In this document: one piece after another, positions 1 to 6,617 of the stretch | How the letters are laid out: every line of letters begins with the position of its first letter | Numbering within the stretch: the stretch's first letter is position 1 | From: Bacteroidales bacterium | GTDB lineage: Bacteria > Bacteroidota > Bacteroidia > Bacteroidales > Muribaculaceae | Assembly (NCBI GenBank): GCA_030526455.1 | Contig: JAUNCU010000160.1 | Location: forward strand, 1-6,668 | Length of the DNA: 6,668 nt | Direction: 5' to 3' | Notes under the pieces: model-generated | The model's database searches: none | What the model saw: the letters and a program-made list of their open reading frames with translations, nothing else | Told to the model about the DNA's origin: nothing | Position numbers and translations under genes: made by a program

Positions 1-41
1 ATTTTCAACAAGAAAATAACAAAAGGAAATAGTCACTCCAC

Positions 42-82
42 AAAAAAATCTCACACAGAAATCGCATTGTTTCTGTGTGAGA
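42..82 (-). terminator. Intrinsic terminator of the BspA-like gene
   Basis: A perfect 13-base inverted repeat (TCTCACACAGAAA at 49-61 and its complement at 70-82) encloses an 8-base loop. Read on the minus strand, the hairpin is followed at once by seven T residues (42-48). It lies 46 bases past the stop codon of the LRR gene, where a Rho-independent terminator would be expected. On the plus strand no T tract follows the stem, so it should act only on minus-strand transcription. Confidence 0.9.
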
Positions 83-128
83 TGGTGTTGCTATTCTGGG
101 TGATGAGTAGCGAGTGTGGAGGGGGGTA

Positions 129-3100
129 TTACTTCACCATCGCGCCCATGGTGTTGTAGAGGTGGCCGGCGTGCTGGATGTAGATTTGGCCGTCGATCAC
201 GACTTTGCGGGGCGCATCGCTTGCCGATGGCGCTACGGGCTCGGTGATGTCGGTGGGCAAACTTTCTATCAGGAAGGTGATCTTGTCAACCGTATAGGCG
301 GCGCCAATTTTCAGATTCGAGGCGGCGAGGTAGGCCGTTTGGGCGGTGAGAATGGCTGGGTCAGGATCCACGAACTCAGGATTCTCGGGCGTACTGTTGC
401 TGGAGAGCACGAAGTAGCGGTCCTGAAGCGGGCAAACCTGCCTTACGAGGGTGCCCTGGAAGAGGTTTTTCAGTTCAGCCTTTGCGGTGTTATTTTCGGC
501 ATAGAGCGCTGGATAGACACCTTCTGCACCACTGATGAGCACAGGGGTTCGGGCGGGAATCACGTCGTGGATTTGCTCGAGCCACACCACCACGCTGTCG
601 GCCGTGCCGATTGCTGCCTTGGCGTAGAAGACGCGCAAGCCTTCGTTGATGCGAATGTCGTTGGGCAAGAAGAGCGTTCTCCAGCCTTGGCGTGGGATGG
701 ACAAAGAGTCGGGCAAGATGGCGATGTCGTAAGCGCCCCAATAGCGTTGATAGTTTTCCACCATAGTGTGAGGCACGAATATGCGGAAGTCGAGGCGAAC
801 GTCGTCAAACACCTTAGAGCCTATCCTTGTGAATTTGCCTGGATCCTTTGCTTCGCAGTACACTGCAGCAAGGCCATGGCAACTCTCAAAGGCGCTGTGA
901 CCAATCCACACAACCGAATCGGGAATGGTGACGGTGGTGATGAACTGATTGCCAGAGAACACCTTGTCGCCCAGATTGGTGAGCGGACGGTCGAAAGTCA
1001 TCACACCCACGCCGTCGGCAAAGTCGTTGTAGGCGAGGTTGGCATCGCCGAATGGCTTGTCCACGCGGTTGGGCTCAACCTTGCGTTCGGCGGTGTAGAA
1101 GAGTTGGCCAGGGATGGGCTTAACGGCGCGGAAACAGCCATTGTCATAGAGTTCGCTATTGTGGTATTTCTCCACCGAATTAGCAGGCACATAGAGGATG
1201 GTATTCATGACAGAAATATCGGGGAATAAATTCTCACCTATCACAGGAGGATTGGGGGCAGCGCACACCAGGGCAGCGAGCGCAGTGCAATTATTGAACG
1301 CAAAATCCCCAATGTGCTGGATGCTCTTAGGCAGCAGCACGGTGGTGAGGCTTCTACAACCGTCGAACACCTGCCATTCGATTCTGGTGATGCCATCGGG
1401 AATCACAATCGACTCCAGCGCTGAGCAGCCCTGGAAGCAACTGTGGGCAATGGTGCGCAGGCTTTGTGGCAGCCATACCGACTTGAGACTGCCGCAAGCG
1501 CCGAATACAAACGAGTCGAATTCGGTAACGCCTTCAGGAACCACTATCGAGGTAAGCGATGAGCAATCAAGAAAAACGCCATGCGCAAGCGATGTTACGC
1601 CAGCAGGGATCTCGAATTCCTGGAGCGAAGAGCAATCACGGAATGCCTGAAATCCGAGTTTGTTGACCGTCTCGGGCAGGTCGATTGTAGCGAGAGTGCG
1701 ACAGAAGGCAAAGGCGTGTTGGCCCACGGTGGTGAGCGGGCGGTCGAAAGTGATCACACCCTGGCCAGCCGAAATCTCGTGCTTCACAATCTTGGCGCCG
1801 CCGAAATCATGCAGCAGCGTGTCAGGGAGCAGTTTGCCATCGGTGGTGGTGTAGAGAATTTGGTTGCTGGTGGGTTTGTATGCGCATATCATGTGGGCAT
1901 AGGCGGGCCATGCTGCCTTGTAGGCATCCACCATGTCACTCTTCACAAAGATGCGACACGACTTCGACACGCTGCCAAACGACTCTTCGTCGACGGTGGG
2001 CACAGCATCGGCGAGGCACACTACGGTGGAGAGCGCCGAACTGTTGTAGAACGCGTAACTATTGATGTCCTTGATGCCCGAAGGCAGAATCACAGAAGCA
2101 AGATTCTTGCACGCGCTGAAGGCGTGGGATTTGATTTGGGTAATGCCCTCAGGCACGAGCACGCTGGTGAGCGCATCACACTCGGTGAAGGCGCTGCCAT
2201 CGATGGAGGTGAGCGACGCGGGCAGTTCCACATCGGCAAGGCTATGGCAGAATGCGAATGCGTAGGAGCCGATTTCGGTGAGTGTAGAGGGCAGCACCAC
2301 TTTCGTGAGATTTGCGCACTCGTTGAACACGTCGTTGCCAATCGACTGGAGGCCTTCGGGGAGGGTAACCGACTGAAGACTATCGCATTGATAGAAGGTG
2401 TTGTTCAATATTCTGGTGACGGGTCGGTCGAGGGTGATGATACCCCAGCCGTCGACATTCACATTGCTTACAATCTTTGCATCGCCGAAGGAAAAATCAT
2501 TCACATGAATGGCCGAGCCATTGGTGGAAGAGTAGAACACCTCGTTGGCGGCGGGCTTGTCGGAAACGAGGAGCGACTTGTGTTTCGACCACACGGGGTG
2601 AGCCAAGTAGGCGCCGAGCACATCATCGGCTACGCGCACGCGCAGCGACGCTGCCGTGCCCTGGAAGCAATCTTCGGTGACTTCGGGGGCCACTCGGGGC
2701 TTGCATATCACGGCGGTGAGACTAGAGCAGCCTTTGAACAGACCCGCGCCCAGCGCAGTGACGCTATCGGGGATGGTGATGCCCTTCAACGCAGTGCAGC
2801 CACGGAAGGCTTCTTTTCCAAAGGATTTCACACCGTCGGGCCACACGATTTCGGTGAGCGTTTTGCTGTCGGCAAAGGCGCCGTCGCCGATTTTCTCCAA
2901 TCGGCGGTCTAACACTATCACGCCCACGCCATCGGCAAAGTCGTGGCTCACGACCTTAGCCTCGCCAAAGGCATTGCTGCCAGCGGGGTTGAGTTTGGTC
3001 GATGAGCGGTAGTAGAGTTGGTCGGGGATGGGGGCAATGCGGCTGCCGAAGTAGCCGGTCCACTCCTTTGACTTGCGATAAGCATCGAGCGCTTTTGCGG

Positions 3101-3842
3101 GCACATACAGAACGGCATCAGGGGAGCCTTGAAAGCAATCATCTTCCAAAGCAGGAGGGGTGAAGGCAAGGAGGACGAAGGCCTTCAACTTGGGGCACAA
3201 GCGGAATGCTTCACTTTCGATTTTCTTGATGCTCGCGGGCAAAATCACAGTCTCAAGCGAACGGCATTCTTTGAAAGATTCGTCTTTGATACACTCCACA
3301 TTATCGGGAACGACGATTGATGTGATGCCCGAACTCCAGAATGCAAATCGTTCGATACTGCGAACGGTGCTGGGAAGCGCCACCTCCTTGAGCGAGATGC
3401 ACGCCGTGAAAGCCCATTCACCAATAGTCTCAACGCCATCAGGGATGTCGATTGAGGAGAGCGCGTGGCAGCCGCTGAACATATTGGTGCCAATCACCTT
3501 CACGCCCTTTGGTATATTGACCGATTTGAGCGCACTACACTTGTTGAAAGTGCCAAAACCAAGATTGGTGACTGTGGATGGGAGTTGCACGGTTTCCAGC
3601 GTCATGTTTTCTGAAAACGCACTGGAGCCAAGCGCACTAACGGTGCCGCTAAAGGTGAGAACGCCTCGGGCGCCTAAATACTCATTGCCGATGAGTTGCA
3701 AGCCAGGGAACCCTTTGGGACCAGGCTCGACTTGTTTGTGGTCGGTGGTGGTGTACCAGATTTGATTACTGGCCACCTCCTCAGCCCATAGCGACTGCAT
3801 CGTCACTAGGAGCATCGTGAGTAAGAACAATAGTCTTTTCAT
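129..3842 (-). CDS. BspA-like secreted leucine-rich-repeat (LRR_5) protein
   Basis: The 1237-residue product is a predicted exported surface or extracellular protein of the BspA-like family, whose studied members bind host proteins or mediate adhesion; the ligand here is unknown. Residues 1-20 form a signal peptide (KR, a hydrophobic core, then SLWA before EE). Residues 26-1043 hold about 25 LRR_5 repeats of roughly 23 residues, with a pattern like IG..AF..C.SL..V.IP..V, arranged in five modules. Each module starts with a header containing FG.AK.V and G.GV.T.DRPLT and ends with a cap containing an A-Y motif such as VPAKALDAY. Residues 1044-1200 form a beta-rich domain (GWRTLFLPND, PARTPVLISG) of a kind common in Bacteroidales surface proteins. 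The last 27 residues (DGQIYI, LYNTMGAMVK) resemble tails seen on such proteins. The ATG at 3842 is supported by the signal peptide and an AAGGA sequence 8 bases upstream (3851-3855). It has its own promoter and terminator. The family call is firm, the function is not. Confidence 0.93.
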   Translation of the reverse strand: MKRLLFLLTMLLVTMQSLWAEEVASNQIWYTTTDHKQVEPGPKGFPGLQLIGNEYLGARGVLTFSGTVSALGSSAFSENMTLETVQLPSTVTNLGFGTFNKCSALKSVNIPKGVKVIGTNMFSGCHALSSIDIPDGVETIGEWAFTACISLKEVALPSTVRSIERFAFWSSGITSIVVPDNVECIKDESFKECRSLETVILPASIKKIESEAFRLCPKLKAFVLLAFTPPALEDDCFQGSPDAVLYVPAKALDAYRKSKEWTGYFGSRIAPIPDQLYYRSSTKLNPAGSNAFGEAKVVSHDFADGVGVIVLDRRLEKIGDGAFADSKTLTEIVWPDGVKSFGKEAFRGCTALKGITIPDSVTALGAGLFKGCSSLTAVICKPRVAPEVTEDCFQGTAASLRVRVADDVLGAYLAHPVWSKHKSLLVSDKPAANEVFYSSTNGSAIHVNDFSFGDAKIVSNVNVDGWGIITLDRPVTRILNNTFYQCDSLQSVTLPEGLQSIGNDVFNECANLTKVVLPSTLTEIGSYAFAFCHSLADVELPASLTSIDGSAFTECDALTSVLVPEGITQIKSHAFSACKNLASVILPSGIKDINSYAFYNSSALSTVVCLADAVPTVDEESFGSVSKSCRIFVKSDMVDAYKAAWPAYAHMICAYKPTSNQILYTTTDGKLLPDTLLHDFGGAKIVKHEISAGQGVITFDRPLTTVGQHAFAFCRTLATIDLPETVNKLGFQAFRDCSSLQEFEIPAGVTSLAHGVFLDCSSLTSIVVPEGVTEFDSFVFGACGSLKSVWLPQSLRTIAHSCFQGCSALESIVIPDGITRIEWQVFDGCRSLTTVLLPKSIQHIGDFAFNNCTALAALVCAAPNPPVIGENLFPDISVMNTILYVPANSVEKYHNSELYDNGCFRAVKPIPGQLFYTAERKVEPNRVDKPFGDANLAYNDFADGVGVMTFDRPLTNLGDKVFSGNQFITTVTIPDSVVWIGHSAFESCHGLAAVYCEAKDPGKFTRIGSKVFDDVRLDFRIFVPHTMVENYQRYWGAYDIAILPDSLSIPRQGWRTLFLPNDIRINEGLRVFYAKAAIGTADSVVVWLEQIHDVIPARTPVLISGAEGVYPALYAENNTAKAELKNLFQGTLVRQVCPLQDRYFVLSSNSTPENPEFVDPDPAILTAQTAYLAASNLKIGAAYTVDKITFLIESLPTDITEPVAPSASDAPRKVVIDGQIYIQHAGHLYNTMGAMVK
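714..3767 (-). repeat. Five consecutive header-LRR-cap modules within the BspA-like gene
   Basis: The coding sequence carries five protein-level modules: residues 26-273 (3024-3767), 274-432 (2547-3023), 433-658 (1869-2546), 659-910 (1113-1868) and 911-1043 (714-1112). They contain about 7, 3, 6, 7 and 2 LRR_5 units. Headers start with NQIWYTTTD, DQLYYRSST, NEVFYSSTN, NQILYTTTD and GQLFYTAER. Caps include DAYRKSKEW, GAYLAHPVW, DAYKAAWPAY, EKYHNSELY and ENYQRYWGAY. The modules are clearly related but divergent, so the duplications are old rather than recent tandem copies. Boundaries are drawn by eye and may shift by several residues. Confidence 0.85.
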
Positions 3843-3896
3843 CTTTGTTTTCCTTTATCAAAGTAGTTATGTTGAGTTTGTTATAAATTCTCTAAG

Positions 3897-3920
3897 CAAA
3901 GTTACGGGAAATTCTTCAAA
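3897..3920 (-). promoter_or_regulatory. Promoter of the BspA-like gene
   Basis: The minus strand carries TAACTTTG (3897-3904), a full match to the Bacteroidetes -7 consensus TAnnTTTG. A TTTG lies 12 bases further upstream (3917-3920), closer than the usual gap of about 19-21 bases; no good TTTG is present at the usual distance. The predicted start is near 3890, which gives an untranslated leader of about 48 bases before the ATG at 3842. The TTTG is the end of the T tract of the upstream gene's terminator. Confidence 0.65.
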
Positions 3921-3967
3921 AAAAGAATGAAAGAGAACTGATTATTTCCCCTCTCTCCCATTCTTTT
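3918..3967 (-). terminator. Intrinsic terminator of the lipoprotein gene
   Basis: On the minus strand AAAAGAATG (3959-3967) pairs with CATTCTTTT (3921-3929). The stem continues inwards through an eight-pair block (3951-3958 with 3930-3937, including G-T pairs), leaving a 13-base loop. Together this makes a stem of about 17 pairs ending in a T tract (3918-3924). It begins 18 bases past the TAG stop of the lipoprotein gene at 3986. The T tract partly belongs to the stem, so strength is uncertain. Confidence 0.7.
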
Positions 3968-3985
3968 AGTCATATGGAACAACGT

Positions 3986-6055
3986 CTATCGGCGATTGTT
4001 CTGGTAATCGCGGTATTTGTTGCCACTATAGGTGTTGCGCCCGAAGGCGTTGCTGCCAAATTCGTCTTCCTCCTCTTCGTCGGTTTGCTTCACGCGCTGC
4101 TCGAGCGAGTCGCGACGGCGTTCGGGCTTGTTTTTCTTGATCTTTTCGGGCTTCTGCTGGTTGATGGCGGTGGCGTAGATGTCCCACGTTTCCTCGCGGC
4201 CCCAACTTTTGCGCACGCGCAACTTGTCGGCATAGGGATAGTAATACACCTCCTCGGGTTGGCGATGCTCGGTGTAGTAGCCGGGGTCCCAGCGGTCGTT
4301 GCCATTGGTGTCGACGACGAGGCGGGCGTAATACTCGGCGGGCAGGAGGTTGTCGAATCGCACGGTGCCGCCGCTCACGCGCTGGTGGCGCACCACCTTC
4401 TCGTTGGCGTCGAGCAGTTCCACGAAGGCACTGTCGCCGCTGTTCACGTGCAGAATCACGTAGCCGTATTCGTCGAGCGATTTCACCTTATATTTAAATG
4501 TGGTGGAATCGTTCACCACGCCATACACATTGCACACCGCGGCCGAGTCGAAACTGAGGCGGTATTGCTCGTCGGGCTTGAAATTGGCCTGAATCATGTA
4601 GCGAAGCGGATTCAATTCATCCTTCTGCAGCATCTTGGCGTTGATGCGCACCCAGGTGCTGTCTTTCTGCATGTGCTCCAGGCGTATGCCGCGCTGGTTG
4701 ATGCTGCCGATGGGCGCATTGAAGAGGAATTGCAGCGTGTCGGTGACTTCGAGTTGGGAGGTTTTCGACGGTTCGAGTTTGAGCACCTCGCGAATGGCGT
4801 GCTCGCGCTGGGCAAGCGCCTTGATGTCGAGATCCACGTCGGTCACGTCTTTGCCCTCGGCAATCATCTTCTCGCGCTTCTTGATGAGTTTTTCGCGCTC
4901 CTTGTCCATCTCCTCGCGCTCCTTCTTGGCCTCGCGCTCGGCCTTGATTTCGGCGTTGGTGCGGCGGGAGAGGAACACCACGGTGTCGGTGGCGGGCACG
5001 ATATTGTTGAGCGAATCCATCTTCATGTAGCGCATGTCCACCACTATGCTGTCGGCCTTGATGAGGGTGCTGTCGGTGAGCCAGTAGACGATGGAGTCGT
5101 TGCCCTCGCGGCGCTCCATCACATGCCAGTCGACGGCATGGTTCTGGGGCGAGAGGATGTTGAGTTGGGGCAACTCGTTGGCGGTGGAGAAGTGCACAAA
5201 GAGTCGGTTACGGCCCAGTCGCTCAGCCTTTTTCAGGTAGAGCGGCGTGTAGCCCTCGTTGAACATCGAGAGCAGTATGTCGTTGGGCAAGTATTCGTTG
5301 TGCTTGGCGGTGACCACGGTGTCGACTCGGCGGTCGAAGGTGAAGGTGGTGTCCTGTGAGGTGAATTCGCGCACGCTCGGCACGATGATTTCGTCGAGGA
5401 AAGCATAGTCTTCGCTGCGGCTCATGCGGTAGTTGCCGTCCATGTCCTTCAGGGCGAAGATGTGGTATTTGCCGGGCTTCACGCCTTGCACGGTGAATTC
5501 GCCCTTATCGTTGGTGCGCGAGATGCGCTCAAATTTTGTGGCGGTGAACGCCGTGTCGTCGAGATTGCTGTGCAGGCCCACCATCACGTGCTGCATAGGC
5601 TCGAGGTCGCGAGCACGCAGCACCATGCCCGACACGCTCATCGTGTCGATGCTCTCGCCCGTGGAGAAGGAGAAGCAGTAGCCGTCGAGGCGGTTGCCCT
5701 CGTTGTTGTCTTCAATGGCATCGCTGAAGTCGATGGTGTAGGTGGTGTTGGGGATGAGTTCGTCGTTGAACGTCACCTCCACAGTGCGGCCGAGCGAACG
5801 CACCATTGCGGGTTCCTTCTGGGCGGGCGAGATCACCACCTTCTTCTGCTGATCTTTCAGCACCACGATTTCGTCGAACTGGATAGTGACTTTCTTACCC
5901 TTGAAATTCACCGCACGAGGAGCGGGATTCGACTTGAGCACCACCGGAGGCGTGTAGTCGCGAGGGCCACCAGAGGGCGAACCGATATTGGCGCACGACC
6001 AGAGAAAACCAGCCACAGCCACCAAGAGCAAATATGTGAGCGCACGTAGTTTCAT
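3986..6055 (-). CDS. Ig-like (Big_5-type) domain lipoprotein
   Basis: The 689-residue product is a predicted lipoprotein of a family widespread in Bacteroidetes and without a known biochemical role. Residues 1-20 are a signal peptide ending in a lipobox-like FLWSC, with Cys21 as the lipid anchor. No acidic residues follow the cysteine directly (CANIGSPSGG), which suggests a periplasm-facing rather than surface-exposed protein. Residues about 34-133 form a Big_5 Ig-like domain (TPPVVLKSNPAP, FDEIVVL, PNTTYTIDFSDAI, FSFSTG). Residues about 141-208 look like a carboxypeptidase-regulatory beta domain (GEFTVQGVKPGKYHIFAL). A highly charged coiled coil lies near 365-421, a second beta-rich Ig-like segment near 435-525, and another beta module near 533-592 (VRFDNLLPAEYYARLVVD, DTNGNDRWDPG). 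The tail (about 633-689) is basic, then acidic, then Asn/Arg-rich. The frame is open up to an ATG at 6100, but that codon lies upstream of the predicted transcription start; the ATG at 6055 gives a proper lipoprotein signal and is preferred. Confidence 0.9.
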   Translation of the reverse strand: MKLRALTYLLLVAVAGFLWSCANIGSPSGGPRDYTPPVVLKSNPAPRAVNFKGKKVTIQFDEIVVLKDQQKKVVISPAQKEPAMVRSLGRTVEVTFNDELIPNTTYTIDFSDAIEDNNEGNRLDGYCFSFSTGESIDTMSVSGMVLRARDLEPMQHVMVGLHSNLDDTAFTATKFERISRTNDKGEFTVQGVKPGKYHIFALKDMDGNYRMSRSEDYAFLDEIIVPSVREFTSQDTTFTFDRRVDTVVTAKHNEYLPNDILLSMFNEGYTPLYLKKAERLGRNRLFVHFSTANELPQLNILSPQNHAVDWHVMERREGNDSIVYWLTDSTLIKADSIVVDMRYMKMDSLNNIVPATDTVVFLSRRTNAEIKAEREAKKEREEMDKEREKLIKKREKMIAEGKDVTDVDLDIKALAQREHAIREVLKLEPSKTSQLEVTDTLQFLFNAPIGSINQRGIRLEHMQKDSTWVRINAKMLQKDELNPLRYMIQANFKPDEQYRLSFDSAAVCNVYGVVNDSTTFKYKVKSLDEYGYVILHVNSGDSAFVELLDANEKVVRHQRVSGGTVRFDNLLPAEYYARLVVDTNGNDRWDPGYYTEHRQPEEVYYYPYADKLRVRKSWGREETWDIYATAINQQKPEKIKKNKPERRRDSLEQRVKQTDEEEEDEFGSNAFGRNTYSGNKYRDYQNNRR

Positions 6056-6077
6056 GAGCAAAAATCTATTTAACCGA

Positions 6078-6101
6078 CAAAGATACACATTTTTCCACAA
6101 A
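6078..6101 (-). promoter_or_regulatory. Promoter of the Ig-like lipoprotein gene
   Basis: The minus strand has TATCTTTG (6078-6085), a full TAnnTTTG match, with a TTTG 12 bases upstream (6098-6101). The predicted transcription start is near 6071, leaving a leader of only about 16 bases before the ATG at 6055. This short AT-rich leader has no Shine-Dalgarno sequence, which is normal for Bacteroidetes. The site supports the start at 6055 over the in-frame ATG at 6100. Confidence 0.65.
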
Positions 6102-6133
6102 GCCCACCCATTTCAGCCCCACATTATATATAT

Positions 6134-6182
6134 GTATCCCCTAGCAAGATAAATACGTATCCCCACCCTAGCATGATATATG
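6134..6182. repeat. Imperfect tandem direct repeat, two copies
   Basis: Copy one (6134-6156) begins GTATCCCCTAGCAAGATA. Copy two (6157-6182) begins GTATCCCCACCCTAGCATG. They share GTATCCCC and TAGCA.GATA.AT and differ by a four-base insertion and a few substitutions. A partial match (TATATGCCCC) follows. Function is unknown; it may be a decayed short repeat. Confidence 0.5.
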
Positions 6183-6226
6183 CCCCCCCGAAATGCTAAG
6201 ATTTTGGCTAGAGGGGACTGTCACCT

Positions 6227-6250
6227 TTTGCCAAAACCGTTATAATTTTG
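6227..6250 (+). promoter_or_regulatory. Weak promoter-like motif
   Basis: TAATTTTG (6243-6250) fits TAnnTTTG on the plus strand, with TTTG 12 bases upstream (6227-6230). The spacing equals that in front of the two genes on the other strand. No gene follows before the stronger promoter at 6446, so this may be chance or a relic. Confidence 0.2.
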
Positions 6251-6445
6251 TACCGCCACTGCCATATTCTGCGTTTTGCCCCACGGCTATGCCCAGCCAA
6301 AACGAGAGGCACAAAAATCCACTTCACCGCCCAGGAGTGGATAAATATGCCTCCCCTATTAAACATCCTCAACTCGCATTTTTCTACTAAAAACAGAGAT
6401 AAATGAAAGATTTTCTAGATTTTTTCAAAAAAATTTGAATAAAAT

Positions 6446-6476
6446 TTTGAAAATATCAAAAACATCGTTACATTTG
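6446..6476 (+). promoter_or_regulatory. Consensus Bacteroidetes promoter firing out of the window
   Basis: TTTG (6446-6449), a 19-base gap, and TACATTTG (6469-6476) match the Bacteroides sigma-ABfr consensus in both elements and in spacing. An A/T-tract region lies directly upstream. The predicted start is near 6483, so the transcript would have at least about 185 bases of leader within this window and would extend past its right end. This is the best promoter match in the window. The gene or RNA it drives is not visible. Confidence 0.6.
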
Positions 6477-6487
6477 CATATGCAAAT
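6472..6487. promoter_or_regulatory. Candidate operator: 16-base perfect palindrome over the promoter start
   Basis: ATTTGCATATGCAAAT is a perfect palindrome. Its left half contains the TTTG of the -7 element and its right half covers the predicted transcription start. A dimeric repressor bound here would block RNA polymerase, so this is a natural operator position. No regulator gene is in the window, and an AT-rich palindrome can arise by chance. Confidence 0.4.
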
Positions 6488-6566
6488 TTGGAAAGAGTGT
6501 AAGTAAATTATTATCGAAAAAAATAATAACACAATAAAAAGTAATTTTCTCATACTCTAAAATGGA

Positions 6567-6600
6567 TGCAGGAACCACTTTGTGAAAAGTCGTTCCTGCA
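6567..6600 (+). other. Strong hairpin in the plus-strand leader
   Basis: TGCAGGAAC (6567-6575) pairs perfectly with GTTCCTGCA (6592-6600). After a C-C mismatch, ACTTT (6577-6581) pairs with AAAGT (6586-6590), closing a GTGA loop of the stable GNRA type in the plus-strand RNA. The hairpin starts about 84 bases after the predicted transcription start. No good T tract follows on the plus strand, so it is not a typical terminator there; on the minus strand a weak TCCATTTT follows. It could be part of a leader RNA, a small RNA, or a terminator of a minus-strand gene to the right. Confidence 0.5.
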
Positions 6601-6617
6601 AATCTGTTTATTTGGGG

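Larger units (their letters stand above)
6102..6445. other. Intergenic region without a convincing gene
   Basis: About 340 bases between the lipoprotein promoter and the right-hand plus-strand promoter. The left part is rich in C runs on the plus strand (for example seven C at 6183-6189) with imperfect repeats. Small inverted repeats are present: TTTTGGC (6202-6208) with GCCAAAA (6230-6236), and TAGCAT (6169-6174) with ATGCTA (6193-6198). From about 6385 it becomes strongly AT-rich, with A and T tracts just upstream of the plus-strand promoter that could act like an UP element. The only longer reading frame (6193-6390, plus, 65 codons) shows no recognisable domain and no ribosome binding site. 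Confidence 0.6.

Noticed and set aside
114..1229. Plus-strand open frame of 371 codons opposite the BspA-like gene
   Set aside because: It lies wholly antisense to a gene with clear domains, has no recognisable domain, and its composition (rich in H, V, G, E) is typical of the complement of real coding sequence.
1581..2912. Plus-strand open frame of 443 codons opposite the LRR repeats
   Set aside because: Its apparent internal repetition mirrors the LRR units of the minus-strand gene; no start signals or domain support it.
3974..5359. Plus-strand open frame of 461 codons opposite the lipoprotein gene
   Set aside because: It is antisense to a well-supported gene, and its long hydrophobic and histidine-rich stretches are the complement of that gene's charged coil and other codons.
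6056..6100. N-terminal extension of the lipoprotein from the ATG at 6100
   Set aside because: It would bury the signal peptide behind 15 extra residues and start upstream of the predicted transcription start; the ATG at 6055 fits a lipoprotein signal directly.
6193..6390. Plus-strand 65-codon frame in the intergenic region
   Set aside because: No domain, no ribosome binding site, and the first codons overlap small repeats; more likely chance, though a relic cannot be excluded.
6562..6585. Seven-codon leader-peptide-like frame (MDAGTTL) before the leader hairpin
   Set aside because: No ribosome binding site and no run of regulatory codons typical of attenuation; too short to support.
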